From: Lachnospiraceae bacterium UBA7202
GTDB lineage: Bacteria; Bacillota; Clostridia; Lachnospirales; Lachnospiraceae
Direction: 5' to 3'
Assembly: GCA_002490705.1 (NCBI GenBank)
Contig: DKUO01000026.1
Coordinates: forward strand, 1-53,396
DNA length: 53,396 bases
Below the pieces are notes generated by a model. The model saw only the letters and a program-made list of their open reading frames with translations, was not told the origin of the DNA and searched no databases. The translations under genes and the position numbers were made by a program. Numbering within the stretch: position 1 is the first letter of the stretch; each line of letters starts with the position of its first letter. Below, in pieces: positions 51,098-53,396 of the stretch.

Positions 51098-51310
51098 ATG
51101 TACCACAATAGCGTTGATGTAACCACATTTGACGGATATCTTCTACGGATTGACTGTAATGTAGCAGAAGATGGATTGCGAACCACTCCCTGCTCTCAAT
51201 GTGCGTTAGATGCTTTGGCAATAAGCGAACCGCTTGAGTATGCACGATTAGCACTTGATGGCAACTTACAAATGTGGGTTGATGCAGAATGTAGCCTGGA
51301 ACTGTGGTAA
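51098..51310 (+). CDS. DUF6061-like protein, copy 1 (probably 5'-truncated)
   Basis: 70 residues (VDVTTFDGYLLRIDC, then SQCALDALAISEPLEYARLA and QMWVDAECSLELW), clearly homologous to the gene at 52697-52936. Homology continues upstream of the ATG for about 9 residues (FIYAEYN-type sequence) but no start codon or ribosome binding site is found there, so the 5' end may have been lost at the nearby 69-bp repeat. Function of DUF6061 is unknown. It converges on the KilA-N gene. Confidence 0.6.
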   Translation: MYHNSVDVTTFDGYLLRIDCNVAEDGLRTTPCSQCALDALAISEPLEYARLALDGNLQMWVDAECSLELW

Positions 51311-51346
51311 TTTTAATTCCCCCGAATTCGGGGGAATTAAAATTAC
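51307..51346. terminator. 40-bp perfect palindrome spanning two convergent stop codons
   Basis: Every base from 51307 to 51346 pairs across a GAATTC centre (arms of 20 bp, with CCCCC/GGGGG and TTTTAATT/AATTAAAA blocks). It contains the DUF6061 stop (51308-51310) and the KilA-N stop (51343-51345). T-runs on both strands make it a bidirectional terminator for convergent genes. Confidence 0.9.
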
Positions 51347-52143
51347 TTCAAAATCTTTGTAGTCTGTTCTTCCAAAATAGACATCTGATGTATTGCGATT
51401 TTATTGAGTTTTATTAAGCGTTCTGTCTGGCTCAATCCGTCTTCAATCAACACTGCATTGATATTTTCCATATTTGATAGGCATATCAATTCATTTATAC
51501 TTGCATAATCCCGGATATTGCTTTTTTTATCAGGATTTTTATCTCTCCATTGTTTCGCAGTCATGCCAAATAATGCCATGTTCAGCACATCAGCTTCCGA
51601 TGCATAAATAATAGAAGTCTGTTGTGATGTAAGCTCCGGAGGAATGAGATTGACTTTGATTGCATCAGTATGTATCCGATAATTGATTTTTGCCAGTTCC
51701 CTCTTGGCACTCCATCCAAGTAAAGCCTGCTCTTCTTTCTTTAGTCGTTCAAATTCCTTAATAAGATATAATTTGAATTGCGGAGATACCCAGCTTGCAA
51801 ACTCAAACGCAATATCTTTGTATGCGTATGTTCCTCCATATCGTCCTGCCTTTGCCACAATACCCTTTGAATTTGTGCGGGATACCCATTGCTTAACCGA
51901 CATAATAAAGCGGTTTAATCCTGCCTCCAACATGATTTCTTCATAGGCGGCAGTATTGAAGTCTGCATTATACATTTCTTCCCATATACCAAGAAATTCT
52001 ATTGTATTCTTGTTACGTAACCATTTTTCTATCAGAGCAGGTCCATTGTCGATTTTTCTTACCATATCAGTTAAAGAGATATAATCGTCTTCTTCAATCT
52101 GTAAAACCTGTATCTCTGTTCCATCAACATTTAGTTTCCCCAT
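51343..52143 (-). CDS. KilA-N domain protein, second copy
   Basis: 266 residues, homologous over the full length to the protein at 32643-33500: ISLTDMVRKIDNGPALIEKW, NTIEFLGIWEEMYNADFN, KAGRYGGTYAYKDIAFEFA, then VDVLNMALFGMTAKQWRDK-like (ADVLNMALFGMTAKQWRDK). KilA-N proteins bind DNA in phages and mobile elements. AAAGGATTTAATAT precedes the ATG. A structured leader with a terminator lies upstream, and the gene ends in the 40-bp palindrome. Confidence 0.88.
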   Translation of the reverse strand: MGKLNVDGTEIQVLQIEEDDYISLTDMVRKIDNGPALIEKWLRNKNTIEFLGIWEEMYNADFNTAAYEEIMLEAGLNRFIMSVKQWVSRTNSKGIVAKAGRYGGTYAYKDIAFEFASWVSPQFKLYLIKEFERLKKEEQALLGWSAKRELAKINYRIHTDAIKVNLIPPELTSQQTSIIYASEADVLNMALFGMTAKQWRDKNPDKKSNIRDYASINELICLSNMENINAVLIEDGLSQTERLIKLNKIAIHQMSILEEQTTKILK

Positions 52144-52202
52144 ATATTAAATCCTTTCATTCATTGTATAAGTTAAAAATCTGTCTGCATATTTCTCCTC
52201 GT

Positions 52203-52300
52203 AAAAAATAGCTATGCGTTTCCACATAGCCATTTTGTAGTAACTCTGGTAGAGTTGCTAACGCTTTTAGCAGTCCACTTTGCGGTAGGACTCACCACTA
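52203..52300 (-). ncRNA. Candidate small RNA or attenuated leader before KilA-N copy 2
   Basis: On the minus strand after the promoter: AGTCC/GGACT (52272-52276 with 52288-52292), GCTA/TAGC (52257-52260 with 52268-52271), AACTCT/AGAGTT (52242-52247 with 52251-52256) and GGCTATG with CATAGC (52211-52216 with 52225-52230), the last followed by six T (52203-52208). So a transcript of about 100 bases would end there or continue into KilA-N. A strong site (GAGGAGAAAT) then starts a 5-codon reading frame (MQTDF) before the gene. Confidence 0.5.
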
Positions 52301-52305
52301 ATAGT

Positions 52306-52333
52306 ATAATATCACATTCACAAAAGCAGTCAA
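52306..52333 (-). promoter_or_regulatory. Promoter of the KilA-N copy 2 leader
   Basis: On the minus strand TTGACT (52328-52333) and TATTAT (52306-52311) are 16 bases apart, upstream of the hairpin-rich leader. Confidence 0.6.
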
Positions 52334-52512
52334 TCTTTTTTACAAAAATACATAACATAAAAGGGAAATAGCAATCGAAGCATACAGATAGAATTGCCAG
52401 TTCAATAAACTGGAATTCTGATAAGACATAATTTATGGCATTTATTAATTGTTATATCTTATCTTCAAAAAGTTCGCAAACCCTTGAAAATGCTAAATTT
52501 ATAGCAAGTGTG

Positions 52513-52579
52513 TTTGCCCTTACGCTTTCCCTCGTGTTATATCCTTTTCCCTCATGTTACGAACTTTCATAAGGGCAAA
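52513..52579. repeat. 10-bp inverted repeat and 14-bp near-direct repeat upstream of DUF6061 copy 2
   Basis: TTTGCCCTTA (52513-52522) and TAAGGGCAAA (52570-52579) are perfect inverted copies. Between them TTTCCCTCGTGTTA (52526-52539) and TTTCCCTCATGTTA (52546-52559) are near-direct copies, 20 bases apart. The gap 52334-52512 otherwise shows only a CCAGTT/AACTGG hairpin (about 52398-52416). The pattern suggests a protein-binding region. Confidence 0.6.
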
Positions 52580-52696
52580 AATAAGGGAAAGAAAAACCTG
52601 TAACAAATTATAACATGAAATGAACAGGACAGGAAGAACTGATTGAAATGCTTTCTTTATTTCTCTAAAACACAAAAAGGAAAGGACGGATAAAAA

Positions 52697-52936
52697 ATGA
52701 GTTTTATTTATGCAACGTATAATGTATGCCATAACTGTATTGATGTAACCACTTTTGACGGATATATTTTACGGATAGATTGCAGCAAAGCGGAAGAAGG
52801 ATTAAAAACAACGCCATGCTCCGAATGTGCCTTAAATGCCTTGGCAATAGATAATCCTCTTGAATACGCAAGGCTATATCTTGAGGGTGGTATGCAGATA
52901 TGGGTGGATGCGGAAGATTCATTAGAAGTGTGGTAA
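52697..52936 (+). CDS. DUF6061-family protein, copy 2
   Basis: 79 residues: FIYATYNVCHNCIDVTTFDG, then a Cys-Cys-rich segment (TTPCSECALNALAIDNPLEY) and a WVDAEDSLEVW end. GGAAAGGACGG precedes the ATG. It is intact and homologous to copy 1 at 51098-51310. Small DUF6061 proteins are found near mobile elements in Lachnospiraceae; no function is known. Confidence 0.7.
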   Translation: MSFIYATYNVCHNCIDVTTFDGYILRIDCSKAEEGLKTTPCSECALNALAIDNPLEYARLYLEGGMQIWVDAEDSLEVW

Positions 52937-53267
52937 CATATTTTTCTTCGCACAGAGGATTGGTTAAAATATAAACCAGTTCTCTCTTTATTTGTAAAGG
53001 TAGAATGCATTAATGTCCGTTTTCTGCTAAAATTGTCCAATTTCCGCAACGGATATTGATATTTTTTGCGGGATTGTTTATATTGTCACCATTGATAGAA
53101 AAATTACTGGCAGATACACATATGGATAAGGGTATGCATTGATTTATGCAATTAAATCAATCATTTATCATTTCAATCCACACTATTTTAGTTGCTTTTC
53201 TTTATTATATAAGGAAAAGCGCTATACCATAACCGATGTAGTACAATGAATACGAAAGGAGCAGGAT
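52937..53267. other. Noncoding gap between DUF6061 copy 2 and the edge gene
   Basis: No convincing gene is seen. A weak hairpin with TGGTT and AACCA lies just after the DUF6061 stop and may end its transcript. An 8-bp perfect hairpin, ATTGATTT (53138-53145) with AAATCAAT (53154-53161), precedes the next gene by about 105 bases. Confidence 0.5.
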
Positions 53268-53396
53268 ATGGTAACATATATTAAAGACTTAAACCTTTCT
53301 GAGGGAGTCAAAACAGCCCTGTCATGGACCTTACAAATCACCAAAATTTCAGACCTTGAAGGGCTCAATTACCTGACATTTGCAAATAAATGTCCC
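53268..53396 (+). CDS. Partial gene of unknown function at the window edge
   Basis: 43 codons are visible before the window ends; AGGAGCAGG precedes the ATG. The sequence (IKDLNLSEGVKTALSWTLQI, then SDLEGLNYLTFAN) has the look of a helix-hairpin-helix like that of the RNA polymerase alpha C-terminal domain, but this is a weak impression. Family unknown. Confidence 0.5.
   Translation, partial: MVTYIKDLNLSEGVKTALSWTLQITKISDLEGLNYLTFANKCP

Noticed and set aside
52200..52300. tRNA-like cluster of small hairpins
   Set aside because: There is no acceptor stem of 7 bp, no T-loop or anticodon arm in the right spacing; the hairpins fit a leader with a terminator better.
1..53396. CRISPR arrays, rRNA or tRNA genes
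   Set aside because: No regularly spaced repeats and no rRNA or tRNA sequence were seen on either strand by reading.

Overview
The window looks like part of the chromosome of a motile, spore-forming Firmicute, most likely a Lachnospiraceae member (Clostridia). The evidence is a Gram-positive flagellar operon, CodY, three sporulation genes (sigK, spoIIP, gpr), AGGAGG-type ribosome binding sites throughout, and gene orders such as comM-dprA-topA-codY. The species cannot be named from sequence alone. Nearly all genes lie on the minus strand; rpsT and a few accessory genes are the exceptions.

Region 1 (1-12.9 kb) is a single minus-strand flagellar basal-body and hook operon, read flgB-flgC-fliE-fliF-fliG-fliH-fliI-fliJ-motE-like-fliK-flgD-flagellar operon protein-flgE, and closed by a terminator at 211-262. 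Region 2 (13-30.9 kb) is GC-richer core genome: codY, topA, dprA and a ComM/YifB ATPase; a degenerate HD-GYP protein, sigK, hemW, lepA, spoIIP, gpr; rpsT on the opposite strand with its own promoter and terminator; a TPM-domain membrane protein with its zinc-ribbon neighbour; a PurF paralogue lacking the N-terminal catalytic cysteine; and a degenerate GGDEF protein.

Region 3 (about 30.9-39.5 kb) is visibly AT-richer and is an integrated mobile element plus cargo: large serine recombinase, KilA-N protein, XRE repressor, a RepA-type initiator, an oriT-like hairpin cluster and MobC, but no relaxase. Its most notable content is a leader at 37252-37501. It has a promoter, a strong Shine-Dalgarno, a 7-codon open reading frame encoding M-L-V-I-R-L-R-stop, three mutually exclusive RNA pairings and an intrinsic terminator, followed by an operon of two related P-loop kinase-like proteins and a small protein that ends in its own terminator. 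The Arg-Leu-Arg motif directly before a stop codon matches the known drug-sensing leader peptides of macrolide resistance genes, so this looks like a drug-inducible attenuator controlling uncharacterised kinases. Acetyltransferases of the GNAT family fill the rest of the island.

Region 4 (39.5-47.8 kb) returns to core-like sequence: an RlmD-type rRNA methyltransferase, a small acidic-tailed membrane protein, pcrA, an SPFH/zinc-ribbon protein, a methyl-accepting chemotaxis protein (which fits the flagella) and an EamA-type transporter. Region 5 (47.8-53.4 kb) is AT-rich accessory DNA: a glycosyltransferase, small membrane proteins, two broken genes (a PIN toxin and a TetR regulator) between 69-bp direct repeats, a CPBP protease, two DUF6061 genes, a second KilA-N gene behind a structured leader, a 40-bp palindrome spanning two stop codons, and a partial gene at the window edge.
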